Below are positions 1-11,297 of a stretch of 64,000 nucleotides of DNA, piece by piece. The notes under the pieces were generated by a model that was given only the letters and a program-made list of their open reading frames with translations, had not been told where the DNA came from and made no database searches. The DNA lies in assembly GCA_947034885.2 (NCBI GenBank), contig OX344751.2, forward strand, positions 15,438,001 to 15,502,000. Reading direction: 5' to 3'. Each line of letters begins with the position of its first letter. Positions within the stretch are counted from its first letter, which is position 1. The position numbers and the translations under genes were made by a program. This DNA is from Thuidium tamariscinum. Taxonomy: Eukaryota > Streptophyta > Bryopsida > Hypnales > Thuidiaceae.

Positions 1-1231
1 TTTAGAACGTTGGGTTAGAACTTTAATTGTGGAAATCATCTTTTATGATACCATATGCATCACTTACTTCAATAAACCCATAATGACTCATTGGAGGCCA
101 AACTATTGTACAAGACCTTCTTTTTCTACACAAAATTCTAAAGATGAATATCCACACTTCTATCTTACATAGAAGGGTGTTGTGTCATCCATCACCCCCT
201 TAGTGTCCTCAGTGACATTACAAGATTAAATTAAGAATTAAAACACAACAAAAGAAATTAGATGCTTTGAAGTTGAAGAATATTGTTTAGTTATACTAAA
301 GCAGTCTCCTCTGAAATGTGTATCTTGCTTTAGCCCTTGACTAGATGTTTTTTTTCATTTTTTATGAAGTAAACCAAATAACAGTCACCATGAAGATGGG
401 CTTTGGCCTAATGGGCTTGTTATTTTGAATGGATAGTTTTGAAAGTCAGTTATGTCACAAATGGTGAGTTAAAAGTACTTTAATAATGACTAGTTTGATT
501 GGATCTAGTTCTCTGATGAGATGGTTAATCTAAGGATTTGCCTTAAATTCATTTATACATGTAAGTAAATATGCTTGTTGGACTAATTAGTATCAAATGT
601 TGATGCATATGAAGGCTACCATTATTGGTCATATCTTGAAGGTTTACACATGAGTTGATGAATATTTTTCTTTGCTTTATGTTTGATAAAACTTTGATGA
701 AAATGTCTTACTGCTAATACATATACTGGCAATTAACTTACCATGGTGTTACACAACAGCTTACAAGTTGTTGAATGTTTTGGTGCTTTATAAGTTACTT
801 TCACTATTTGTCGTTCTTTTTCTCTTCAACTTTGGAAGCTACTACACCTAATATTTACAGCATGCTTCTCTAAGCTATTTTATTGTGATGATGGCTTCTA
901 CCCAAACCAACTCTACACAAGTTTTTTTTGAATGATTGAGGATTTTATGTGCTTGTTGTTGTCTCTTTTTCTCCTTGTAAAAGCTATAAGAAGCATCGAT
1001 GGATTGTAAACACCTACTATATCTACACTAACAATACTTTTTGGTCTTGTTTTTGGCATAGGCACAAGTGAAGACGTCAACCTCTTGGAAAACCTATTGG
1101 ATTCAAAATTTGAACATTTTGTCCTCCTAATACTTATAGTTTTTTTAGCTCAAATGTTATAGAAAAGCTTACTATTTACAGTCATAGTACTTCACAGATA
1201 TTCTTGTTATTGTTGAAGTTAGTGTAACCTA
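1..1231. other. AT-rich intergenic DNA, no feature recognised
   Basis: Stop codons are dense in all frames and I see no exon-like stretch, transposon end or RNA gene. Short homopolymer runs are the only structure. Confidence 0.5.
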
Positions 1232-1273
1232 TCTTTTGGGTGGGTAGTGAGGCCTCACTACCCACCCAAAAGA
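1232..1273. repeat. Perfect 42-bp palindrome with no spacer
   Basis: The 21 bases 1232-1252 are followed immediately by their exact reverse complement at 1253-1273. The centre is GAGGCCTC and the outer part is GGGTGGG/CCCACCC. It could form a cruciform or RNA hairpin. It may be the joined inverted ends of a small mobile element, but I found no target duplication. Confidence 0.85.
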
Positions 1274-1925
1274 ATTTTAACTTAAGAAAAAACATTATTA
1301 ACTCTACCCACCGACCTCCACCTAAACAAACAAACAAAATTTTAATTTTAAAATTTGCATCCCCCCCCCTTGTAATTCTCATAAACCAATGTGATTGACA
1401 ATCAAAATGGGATTTTATCCATATCTTTATTTTATATACATATTCAATATTGTATCCACATCCATATCCAATATTTCAATACTATATCCATACTCAATAT
1501 TCATTTTTTCATTCATATCTATAATTTGTATCTGTATTTGTATTTGTGTTTGGACGGCTCAAATTAAATCTCATAAGATCAATGGCTTGTGATTTTTTGA
1601 GAAATCAATGGTGATTTCAAAGGTCACCATTTAAAAAAAAACTATCAACGACCCGTAAATTTTTAGAAAGGGGGGGGCAAATGTAAACCAAGGTGGTTGC
1701 ATCTTTTGATAGAATAGTCAAAACAATGTCTATTATTCGTGGCTTTTTTGTCTATTCTGGCTTACCCTTCATTGGATGTATTTTTATTACCAGATGGAGA
1801 ATTTGAGATATGCTTGTTTTAAAAATAAGTATACCTTGTGACTCAAACTTGAAGTGTTGAATGTTCTAAAAAAAAGTTTGATATTGCTTGGCTGATAACT
1901 CACTAGTTATTTATAACTATAACCC
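1274..1925. repeat. Low-complexity C-tract and (ATATCCATAT)-like segment, dispersed repeat F
   Basis: A run of C at about 1362-1370 is followed by TTGTAATT and then a long TATCCATAT/TATTTGTAT-type low-complexity tract ending near a GGCTC motif at 1556-1560. The same order (C/G tracts, TTGTAATT, ATCTGTAT-type tract, GGCTC) recurs at about 59440-59800. I treat the two as diverged copies of one repeat. Short reading frames here are low-complexity artefacts. Confidence 0.4.
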
Positions 1926-2962
1926 TTAAATATCGAGGCAGACATTTTGTGTTTGATGAACGACAAAGAATCTTTGCTTGTAGGACAAAAGTGCAACTAT
2001 TCATCCACAGTGTGAGGGGTAGAAGGCGAGATCTTTTAGAATACTTTGACTTCCAATGAGTATATTTGGCTTATTCAAAGTAGATGATGCCACACGGTAT
2101 CAAAATGCATGATTTCCATAGCCACCAATATGTTGTTCAAGTATTAAACAAAAAAAATTCCTATCTATCTACCAAATTATCACAGTGAGAAAAGTAAAAT
2201 ATTTTGACATGAACTTGCCAAAACAAACCTATGTGTACAATATGTTTACAGTATGTTGAGTTATTAAACTATTGCAGTAACGAGACATACTAGATGCAAC
2301 ATTAGTATAAAAAGCTTTACTGATTACTATGCTTAAACTCTAAACGACGCGCAGGCCATATTCAAGTCAATTCACAAGAGGGAATCTTTTTGTATAGGAC
2401 AGAAATACAATTATTCATCCTTTGAATTAGGGGTAGAAAGGGAAGATTTTCTATAGGGCTTTGACTTTCAATGAGAGCTTTTGAATTTTTTGGAACCAAT
2501 GATTCCCACGGTATCAAAATTTAGGATTTCCATGGCCACTAGCTCGTCATTTATGGGTTACAAGGTTGATGTTTTAGCTTGGAAGTGAATTAGAAGATTC
2601 TGGGATGTATCAGAAAAAGGCATTTTTTTCAAGTACTTTTTTGCAGAAGAAGTCTGACATTTCTTCAAATAATACTCATGTCAAGCTTGGGTGATATATA
2701 CTTGGTGATACCAAAATCAAAAACTAGGTGATACCTAAGGTATATTTTGGCAATTTGTCTTGAATTCCAGTAGTAATCTGGTTGTTTTGACCCCCACAAA
2801 CAAAAGAATTCTTTTACATACAAGAGCCAAATTCTTCGGCATGATTGTGGTCAAATGGCAAAAAATATGCTTAGCCCTTGAATGTAGACACAAATGTTCT
2901 ATGTTTGATAGATGATAGGGAATCTTTGTATGTAGAACAACAGTGCAACCATTCATCCTCAA
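1926..2962. repeat. Three diverged copies of dispersed repeat I
   Basis: A shared phrase (GAATCTTT, a TAGGACA-like word, CAACTATTCATCC, GGGGTAGAAGG, TTTGACTTCCAATGAG) occurs at about 1965-2060, 2380-2480 and 2910-2960. More copies lie near 3465-3530, at 11300-11480 (inverted) and at 29215-29600, where a CACTA miniature element sits inside. There is no coding capacity, so the element type is unknown. Confidence 0.55.
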
Positions 2963-3044
2963 AATTTTGAGTGTTCCCCAATTTGTGAACCAATCACTGC
3001 TGATCAGATTAAAAAATATTTTAAAAATAATTTAAAAATAATTT

Positions 3045-3088
3045 AATTAAACATTAATTAAACATTAATTAAATATTAATTAAATATT
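3045..3088. repeat. Tandem repeat, four units of 11 bp
   Basis: Two AATTAAACATT units are followed by two AATTAAATATT units, head to tail with no gaps. The tract lies inside a dispersed repeat (about 2960-3190) that shares segments with 24000-24110, 26040-26240 and 50830-50980. Confidence 0.9.
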
Positions 3089-3541
3089 ATTATCTGATGT
3101 GACAGTGTCTTGGCTACATCAGATTACTTGTAGAATAGATTTGAGCGAGTTCCTACAATTCGAGAACTCACACTCTTCCAATACGGCCAAAAAACCTCTT
3201 ATGATTAACATCTAGGATAGATATAGATTTTAGACATCTAGAATTAATGTAGATTTTCAAAAGTGTGATAGCTTTAGATTTCAAACTACATAGTCTGAAA
3301 CATCTAAGATTCTTATAGATTTTAGAAATTTAGGATAGATATAGATTTTAAAAATCTATGACATATTTTGTTTTCACATTATATGATCTAAATTGTAAAA
3401 AGTGTCAAAGTAATGGAATTTCACCATTTTGATGAAATTCACCATACTTCCAAAGAGTGTTTATAGATTCTTTTCAACCAATCATTCCCATGGTATCAAA
3501 AATTCAAAATGGATGATTTCACAATCACTAGGATCGATCTT
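3089..3541. other. AT-rich intergenic DNA with dispersed repeats G and H
   Basis: At 3110-3190 is the rest of repeat G. At 3205-3360 a phrase near TAGATTTTAGACATCTAG is repeated with variation; the same words occur inverted around 60640-60860. No gene is visible. Confidence 0.45.
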
Positions 3542-4215
3542 TTAACCCCTAAATGCCCAAGGCACCAAAAATTTGTGTTTGCAAAATATTGAAGTTAAAT
3601 AAAACCTAACCAAGTTTTTATTTTCAATAGTTTATATATTTGGAATTTTTTTTGGAAGTCTAATTTTATCATCAAAAAACTAATTTTTCTATTTTGATGC
3701 AAAAATTAGATTTTTGTGATTATGATTTTTCTAACCAAGATTTTGTGCAAGGTTGTCCATTGCAATCTTGACTTTTTGTAGTGTTGAGGGATCTTGGAAA
3801 TGAGCCTCAAATACACTAGATCTTGGAAAGGAAAACACATTAGAAATTCATTTAAGAAAATTGTAGAGTAGATTTTGAAATCCATAAATTGATTGGACTT
3901 ATGCATGTTAGGCCCTTTATACTTATATTTTTTGATGACCAAATTTTTAGATTTGACATGTCAAAAGAAAATTGAAATCCTTCAACTCACTTTTGCAATT
4001 TTAACATCCTCGTGATCAAAGATATAATCTTTGAATCTATAAGTGATATTGTTATATTTTCTCTTCCTAAGTGATCTCAAACATGTCTAGTTTGAATTTG
4101 TATAGTTACAATTAAAAAAATGATAGAACTTATCAAAATGTTGACTTTTTGTTCAATTTAGAGCAAATTCCCAAAAATTTTAAAAAGGCCTTGAGTGTTA
4201 GGAAATAACCCTTTA
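3542..4215. mobile_element. Degenerate TTAA-bounded miniature element (family B)
   Basis: The left end is TTAA followed by CCCCTAAATGCC. The right end, about AAGGCCTTGAGTGTTAGG, is a worn inverted version followed by AATAA rather than TTAA. Inverted partial copies occur at 12882-13093 (right half) and about 15618-16062 (left half), and a likely relative at 23923-24705. The CCCCTAAA start links it to family A. It has no coding capacity. The right boundary is approximate. Confidence 0.4.
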
Positions 4216-5615
4216 CGTCTTAAGAATTCATAATTTTACATTGCGGGCTTTGATTGATCATATTGTAGAAAGAATAATTTAAATAGATGTTTTTTTACAT
4301 AATTAGCTTGAGTAAAGAACATTGTATGCATTAGTTTAAATAAATAAACTAAAATTGTTTAAAAAAACATGAGGCCCAATTTGAGCTTCTTAGTCATTAT
4401 TCCTTCATTGCTTAAGGTCCAAACCTAAAAGCATCATAAATTTCACTAGGCTATGAAAATCTAAATTGTATAGTCTTGTAATGTGCATATTGTAGATACT
4501 TGGTTCAAATTTGGAGTCATTTGGCTACATAGATTGCAAGATCATAATGTTTTAGTGTTGAAAAAAGATATTGAAATTTTCCTAAAAACACATTTGGAGG
4601 TGAAATTCAATTTTCAAACCTACTCAAGTGAAAAACTTTAAACTAAAAAGTGATTCAAAAACAACATACAAACACGTTGGTGAAAAAACCCGTCATTCGA
4701 ATGTTTTGAGGTGTTTACAAAATGACTTTGAAATGTAAAAAAATAGCAAAAAAGGGTGTAGAAAACACATCTATAATTACACCTCCTTCTACTAAAATGC
4801 TTCTCAATCACTCATAACTTCTTGAATTGATATGAAATTTAGCCACACAAACTAGAATAGAATGCGCAACTTTTTTCTTAAATGATTAGAAATGGACACT
4901 ATATGAGAAGAAACAAGCTACCAAAGTTCCCTATAATCCAAAAATGTTTGATTTTTGAACTTTGAATTGCTCCCAACCATTCAAAACAACTTGGATTTCC
5001 ATGAAAATTTGATACAATAAGTAGACTTCTAGAGGAATGCAACACAACAAATTTTATTGATAACAAACATTGGATGAAGGAGATACAAGCCTCTAAAGTT
5101 GCAGCCATCAACTACAGTTTGGTGAATTCAAATTGAACCTATGAACTTTAATAGGCTCTCCAAAACTCATTACATCTTGGTTTGATATAAAAACTTTACC
5201 GCACAAACTAGACTAGTATGCACAACTTTCCCAATAAGTTTTATTGAATTTAGACATTGGATGCAAAAGCTACAACACTTTGAATTGAATTGTGAGGACA
5301 CTTTTTGTCCCCTTAGGTGATGAAGGTCAAAGTAGGGTCAAGGGTTAAGGAAAACATTCCCTTCCCTTCAATTTAGGTAGGTCAGAAAAATCATCCACAA
5401 TTTCTACACACTCCTCCATCACTTCTATCACTTGAATGACTCACATCAAGTCATTAAGTCTCCCACTCCCTTAGAATTGTTGTAGTATTGTTTTGGTGGT
5501 TTCACAGTCCAACCTTGAAATTATACTGTTACAAAGCTAAAGTAGTACTGCAACACATATGCTCCAATGGGAACACAATGCTTTTGTTGAAACAACATTG
5601 TTGTAGTACCGCTTC
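4216..5615. other. AT-rich intergenic DNA, partly repeated near 24.2-24.7 kb
   Basis: The segment around 4380-4830 resembles, in inverted orientation, 24240-24660 (shared words CTTCTACTAAAATGCTT, CACTCATAACTTCTT and CCAAATGACTCCAAATT-like sequence). No open frame of interest is seen, and the remainder is unremarkable. Confidence 0.4.
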
Positions 5616-5996
5616 TAAGGGCAAAACACCCATTTCCGCACCTGTTCCTTACAATGGACTGTAGATCCACCCAAATGCGTCAGTAGACTTCCCTTAATGT
5701 GTTCGCCACATGTATGATTGTAATTTGTTGACACAACTGAAGGACACATAGGAAAATTTGGTTGGCTGAGTGCTGATTTCAGTTTTGGAGGCACCTACAG
5801 GACGGTTCCACAGGTCTAGGGAGCCAACACTTTGAAAATTTGTAGAAATTACATACTATATCCGAAAAATCTAATTTTCTTTTTGAATATTCATGATTTT
5901 CACTTGCTAATAGTGGAAAAAATATCATTTTTAGAAAACGTTACCTCCAACTATGCCGAATTCCTTATTTGGACGGTTTTGGGTGTTTCCACTGTA
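5616..5996 (+). mobile_element. TA-flanked miniature element, family D copy 1 (empty-site reference copy)
   Basis: The left end AAGGGCAAAACACCCATTTC and right end GGACGGTTTTGGGTGTTTCC form imperfect inverted repeats (consensus near GAAACACCCAAAACCG), bordered by TA on both sides. Other copies are at 16065-16455, 26412-26797 and 26890-28227 (inverted). The TTAA at 5694-5697 is the uninterrupted equivalent of the site into which a family A element jumped in the 26890-28227 copy. TA borders suggest Tc1/mariner-type mobilisation, but no transposase is present to confirm that. Confidence 0.65.
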
Positions 5997-6506
5997 TATT
6001 GCAACTGTATAATTTCAGGGTTGGACTGTGAACCCATTGAAACAATACTGTTTCAACGGGGGGTTCCTTTCCTGATGGGGAGTTCTCTCCTTTCATTTTG
6101 AACAGTACTTGGAATGAGTAAACTTCATCCTGATCTCCACGCACATTTGATGCAGATGCTGTTGACAACTCCATCCACTTGCTTCCTCTTTTTCCCGAGT
6201 CCAACTTCCAAAGCCCAGTGAGTCTAGAGTTGTTGGCAAACCTTCGTCCGAAAAGAAACGCCGCCCCTCATTTCTGGCTGGCTAATTGATTGTGTCAATG
6301 GCCGGTCCCCGGAGAGAATGAAAAGCCGCAACAACTGTTGGACGATGCCACGTCGGTGAAGGCCCTGAAGGTGCACAAGATGAGGCAACGGATGACGTCG
6401 TCCCCAATGCATGTTGCATGAATTGGCTTTCGGCCTTGGAAAAGGGGATTGAATTGGGGGTTTGAATTGGGGGTCTCTCTTTAACTTTGAAAGGATAAAC
6501 ATGTCC
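5997..6506. other. Base-balanced unassigned segment
   Basis: Composition changes from AT-rich to nearly balanced. Several 80-90 codon frames overlap on the minus strand, but none has a recognisable motif and they contradict one another. It may be a captured or decayed gene fragment. Its identity is unknown. Confidence 0.35.
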
Positions 6507-6783
6507 TAAGGTAGGTACACCCAAAATGGCACCTGACCTTAAAGCACCATCTACATCATGTATACATTTTTAAAATCAGTCATGTACCCAGACTATAGAT
6601 GGCGCTTTCAGAAACAGACTTTGACTGTTAATAACTTTTGCATATGGTATCCAAATCTTGTGTTCTTTGGTGCGTTGGAACATGCTTTCACTCACTAACA
6701 AGATTGTATAAAAATCTGAACAACATGATAATAAGACCTAGGCGCAATAAGAATAAGTGGCACTTTTGGGTGTACCCACCTTA
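6507..6783. mobile_element. TA-flanked miniature inverted-repeat element, 277 bp
   Basis: The left end TA+AGGTAGGTACACCCAAAA and the right end TTTTGGGTGTACCCACCT+TA are inverted repeats, continuing into GGCAC/GTGCC. A TA at each border fits a Tc1/mariner or Stowaway-type target. The interior is non-coding. Confidence 0.65.
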
Positions 6784-7717
6784 CATGGAGACTTAGTTTG
6801 AGGGTCAAATCTGAATTTCATATGGTTCTTGATTTTATATGTCCTCAAGCTTCACTAAGAAAATGTAGTTCCAATAATCTATTGGGTTTCTTTCTTGGAT
6901 TTTTTTCCCCCTACAATTGTTAAAATTGTAGTTTTTGTGACACTTTGGAGGTAGCATCTAGAAAGTCTAACCCTTAACTCCTTAATGTAGCTAGTGCCAA
7001 TTTTTGGCTTTTAGATGACTGGAAGATGATTTGGCTCAGAGAGATTGAAAGCATTTTTTCATCCAATTTTTCCCTGTAATTGTCTTTTCATAGAGAGTTA
7101 TGAGGAGTACCTAATAGAGTTTGTATTCTTTTTGGTTGTTGTCTTCATATGAATGTGAAGTAAGTATAAAAATGAATAACAAAATATGCCATTTTAGTAT
7201 ATTTTGGGAAGTTTGTGTTCCTTGCTTTAATTTGAAATTTCTCTACAAGAATGACATTTTTTGAATTTGTGTCCAACCAACAAAATGAAGGTTGTCTATT
7301 CTAGTTTCCACTTCAATCTGAATTTTGAATTTTTTTTTAATAATATTGGATGTTTTATAGCATTTTGAACTTTGGATGTATTTTCAATGTCTATTGTGTT
7401 CTAATTATAGAGTGACACGGAAATTGAGTTTACACTATAATGTTTGTTAGTGTGAACATCCATGGTGTAATTTTTAGAGTTTTTGAAATAATTTTCCATC
7501 TGTTGTGATTTTTCTTTACTTTTTCTTCAAAAATTCTCAAAAGAATTAATTCTCAACAAAAAATATTTGAATTTTTGTAATGTGTAGAAGACATTGAATT
7601 TCATCTCTATTCTCTAAAAATTAAATATGAAAATTTTCATACATATTTAGTTCAAAAATGGCAACAAAGTGAGTGATAAGCAATGAGGTTGAAAACAAGT
7701 GGTTACAAGTATGTCCT
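6784..7717. other. AT-rich intergenic DNA, no feature recognised
   Basis: The stretch is AT-rich with long T runs. I found no exon, transposon end or structured RNA. Confidence 0.45.
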
Positions 7718-8297
7718 TTAATCCCTAAAGGTCAAAGACTATGTCTTCACCAAAAACACACCAAAACTACCATTTCTACTACAATCACCAAAACTTTGAA
7801 ATTTTTTTTTCTAACACATGTAATTGGAGGATCTTCTATTACACTAGCGTGAAAAGATGTGGAAAAAATTTCAGAAATTTCCACCATGTAGATTGTAAGA
7901 TTTTAGCATTTGAATTGACAAAAACCCTTTTTTGTCCCTGCAAAAAACTGGGCAGCTGCACTTCACAAGGTCACATTTCTATGAAAAAATGTCCAAAATG
8001 GTGGTGCTTCTTTGGATTCATTCTTCATGGCAAGTTGGCTATATGCTCAAGAAAATTCACATCATTTGGAATTGTACAACATATAGGAAAAAATTAATAA
8101 GTTGAAAGAAGTAGAGAGTGATTCAAAGTACTAAATTGTTAAAAATTTATTTATGGAATCAAAAAAAGGCCAATCCCAATGGTTGTAATGTTGTGACAAA
8201 CAATCAACATCCAAAATTTTAATTTTTTTTCAAAAATATTAAAAATTGAGTATAGTAAAGGCTTTCAATTTTTAAAAAAAGTAGAGAATCCATAACT

Positions 8298-9981
8298 CGG
8301 GGAGGATACTTCTTGTGTATTTGGGGGACCCACGTGCGGCGGTAGGGTATTTTTTGGGGGGCTCTTTACCTCCTAGAAAGCATTTAAAGGACCCCTATTA
8401 TTACGTAAAGCAAAAAAATTACCCATATTATCATATCTATCATTACTTATAATATGTAGGCCAAAGGAATATATTAGAGGCTATTTTCTTTGTAAGGAAA
8501 AAATCTAACAAACGAAATAATGAAAATGCAAGTGACTAACAAATACTTTATAAAAAAAAGATTCAAGTTATAACAATGCATGAATACAAATACAACACAA
8601 ATACATGCATGAAAAAGCAAGACATTAGGGTTGAAAAAGTATTGAAGAGATTTTAGGGACAAAAATGTGTTTAAAAACACAGACATGAAGTTCATCTGTG
8701 AACTATAACCACAAATATATGCCTCATATAAAAAAATTACATTAGAAATATGCCGTTCTAATGCCCTCCATCACATGTGAAAAAACAAAATCAAGCTCTA
8801 TGACATGGTGCTACCCAAACTTCAGAGAGGTCATTCATAGCACGAACTCCTGCACCCAACTAGATTGCAAACATCAATGGAGTTAGATATGACTTAACCC
8901 TTAAAGGACGGGCCTATGACCATTGGTTGGAAGCCCCCTTGCTGGTTACTCAATTTGATACCGTTTAAGAACCAATCAAGTATGAAAATTTTTATTTTTA
9001 TTTTTCAGAGATGAAAATACATGTCTTCTGCACTTCACAGAAATTTCAGATTTTTTTGAGTAAAATTGATTTTTATGAGATTTTTTGAAGAAAAAATGAA
9101 GAAAAAATCATAGAAAATAGAAAATTATCTCAGAAAATCTGAAAATTTCACGATGTGTGTTAATTGTAGTGACAAACATCATGGTGTAAACTCAACTTCC
9201 GTGTACAATTATTTATAGGTTGCAGTGGACATTAAAAATGCATCCAAAATTCAAATTGCAATAAAAGATTCAATTTTACAAATTTTCCCAAAATTCAAAT
9301 TGGAACAGAAACTAGAAGAAAAGACCTTCATTTCATTAGTTGCGCTCAAACTCAAAAAATGTCATTTTTAAGGAGAAATTTCAGATTATGTCAATTTCTC
9401 AAAATACACTAAAATGGTAAATTCTGCCATCCGTTTTCTCTAATTACTTCTCAACTACATGAAAACAAATAGTAGTTAGACTAAAAACTCAATTGGAGAC
9501 TCTTTACAACTGAACATGAAAGGTCATTAAAAAAAAGTGGATGAAAAAACTACTGTTCCGGTCTTCTGTTGTCCCTGCAAAGTCATCCGAATGCCTAAAA
9601 ATGGCATCGGCGTTGCTTAGGGGTTAAAGATATGACTTAAAGATATGCCATAGATGAGTTGTAGATATACCACAGTACCTGATGAGCTGTAGATACACTA
9701 TAGTATCTGTATCTTGAGCTGTATCTGACTAGTACTATAAATATTAATTGAACCTACTAAATTTTTTTCCTAGGATCCCATTCTTTTGCCCCTAATTTAT
9801 ATCTACCTAAATTCTAATGGACCATATTTTCCAGTTCCCTATATTACTTATAAAGGACATGCCACTTTTAATGTCCCCTAATTGATATGTAAATTTCTTA
9901 TAAATTTTACCTAAGATTATTTAAATGTACCCTATATTCCGCCGGATGTAGGTTATTAAAAAATGGGAAGTGTCCTCCCCG
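8298..9981. mobile_element. Nested TIR transposon with 9-10 bp target duplication (MULE-like, non-autonomous)
   Basis: The ends are CGGGGAGGATACTTC (8298-8312) and GAAGTGTCCTCCCCG (9967-9981), inverted repeats matching at 14 of 15 positions. The host word ATCCATAACT lies directly before the left end (8288-8297) and again after the right end (9984-9993), separated by GG. A 9-10 bp duplication suggests the Mutator-like superfamily. No transposase frame is seen inside. It carries a TTAA element at 8894-9627. Confidence 0.7.
8894..9627. mobile_element. TTAA-bounded miniature element, family C
   Basis: It starts TTAA+CCCTTAAAGGAC and ends GCTTAGGGG+TTAA, so it shares the piggyBac-type TTAA target and CCC start but has a different interior from family A. 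It lies within the 8298-9981 element, making it the innermost of three nested insertions. It is non-coding. Confidence 0.55.
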
Positions 9982-10345
9982 GGATCCATAACTACCCGCA
10001 AACTAAATCTCCTCATAACTTTCATCTCAAAATTCAAAATGGAATTATTCAAAGCTTTTTGCATTTATATACATCTAGAAAACCAATTTCAAATTATTAA
10101 TTTAAAAAAAATGTTTTTATAAGAATTTTTTGGACTGCCCACTAACCAATGAAAACTACATATCATGCAATAACTTTTTGACCATATAGTCAAAAGTTAT
10201 GAAAATTGTTGGGCCTTCAAGATATTCCTTGGGTACATATTGTGTGAACATTTCAAAGAAAAGAAACAAAAACTCCATCCGTAGTGAGTTGCCCAAAATC
10301 GCTATGTTGCCAAAAAACGCAATTTGGTCATTTAGGGGTTAAGGG

Positions 10346-11297
10346 TTAACCCCTAAAGGTTTTTGACTATGTTTTCACCAAAACCACTTCAAAACTGTCA
10401 TTTTTTAGACAACTATCAAATTTTTAGAAATAAACATTTTTTGACAAAAGTAACTGTAGGATATTTTAGAGAACAAGTTTAAGAATATGTGGAAAAAATT
10501 TCAGCCATTTCCGCCATGTAGATTGCAAGATATTAGTGTTTGAAGTGACAAAAATAATTTTTTTACCACTGCGGAAATCCGGGCAGCTGCACTTCAGAAG
10601 ACCATATTTGTGTGGAAAAATGTCCAAAATGATTGTAACTCTTTGGATTCATTTTTCAAGTGAAGTTGGCTACATGCTTGAAAATTTTCAGATCATTTGA
10701 AATTGTACAACATATAGGAAAAAAATAGTAAGTAGAAAGAAGTAGAAAATGAGCCAAAGTACTAAATTATCAACAATTTATTTATAGAATTAAAAAAAGA
10801 CAATCCCAATGGTTGTAATGTTGTGTTAAACAATATACACCCAATGTTTTTATTTTCTCTCAAAAATATTAAAAACTGAATTAAATAAAGAATTTCAAAC
10901 TTTTTTTGTAGTATAGAGATTTTATAACTAGCCAAAACTACCTCAAACTAAAAATCCTCATAACTTTTGACTCATTAATCAAAATGGAATGATTCAAAGG
11001 TTTCCACTTATATAAAAATCAAAGAAACCAATTTCAAATTTTAATTTCTTAAAAAAGTAATTTTTGAAGAAGTTTTTTTTGCTGCCCGGGCTGCCCACCG
11101 AGTAGAGAAATTACATATCAGCCAATAACTTTTTCACTATGTAGTCAAAAGTTATGAAAATTGTTGGGCCTTAAAGCTACTCCTTGGGCACATGTTGTGT
11201 AAAAATTTCAAAGAAAAAAACCAAAAACTCCATCTGTAATGAGCTGCCCGAAATCACTATGTTGCCAAAAAATGTAGTTTGGTCCTTTAGGGGTTAA
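10346..11297 (+). mobile_element. TTAA miniature element A2
   Basis: It runs TTAA (10346-10349)+CCCCTAAAGG through CCTTTAGGGG (ends 11293)+TTAA (11294-11297), with 944 bp between the target copies. It begins three bases after the right TTAA of A1, so the junction reads TTAAGGGTTAA. This is the cleanest family A copy. It has no coding capacity and must depend on a transposase in trans. Confidence 0.85.

Larger units (their letters stand above)
7718..10342 (+). mobile_element. TTAA miniature element A1, split by a nested transposon
   Basis: The left end is TTAA+TCCCTAAAGG (one change from CCCCTAAAGG); the right end is CATTTAGGGG+TTAA at 10339-10342. The interior matches the other family A copies: the GACTATG.TTTTCACC phrase near the left, CCGGGCAGCTGCACTTC-like words in the middle, and GTTGGGCCTT then CCATCCGTAGTGAGCTGCCC near the right. 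The match stops at 8297 and resumes at about 9984, where another element is inserted. Without it, A1 is about 920 bp, close to its relatives. Reading frames inside it are chance. Confidence 0.75.

Noticed and set aside
7741-8097. 118-codon plus-strand open frame
   Set aside because: It lies wholly inside miniature element A1, and the matching region of A2, A3 and A6 is broken by stops or shifted. It is a chance frame in a repeat.
10339-10357. Internal telomere tract (TTAAGGGTTAACCCCTAAA)
   Set aside because: The CCCTAAA words here are the tips of two adjacent TTAA elements; no tandem 7-bp array is present.
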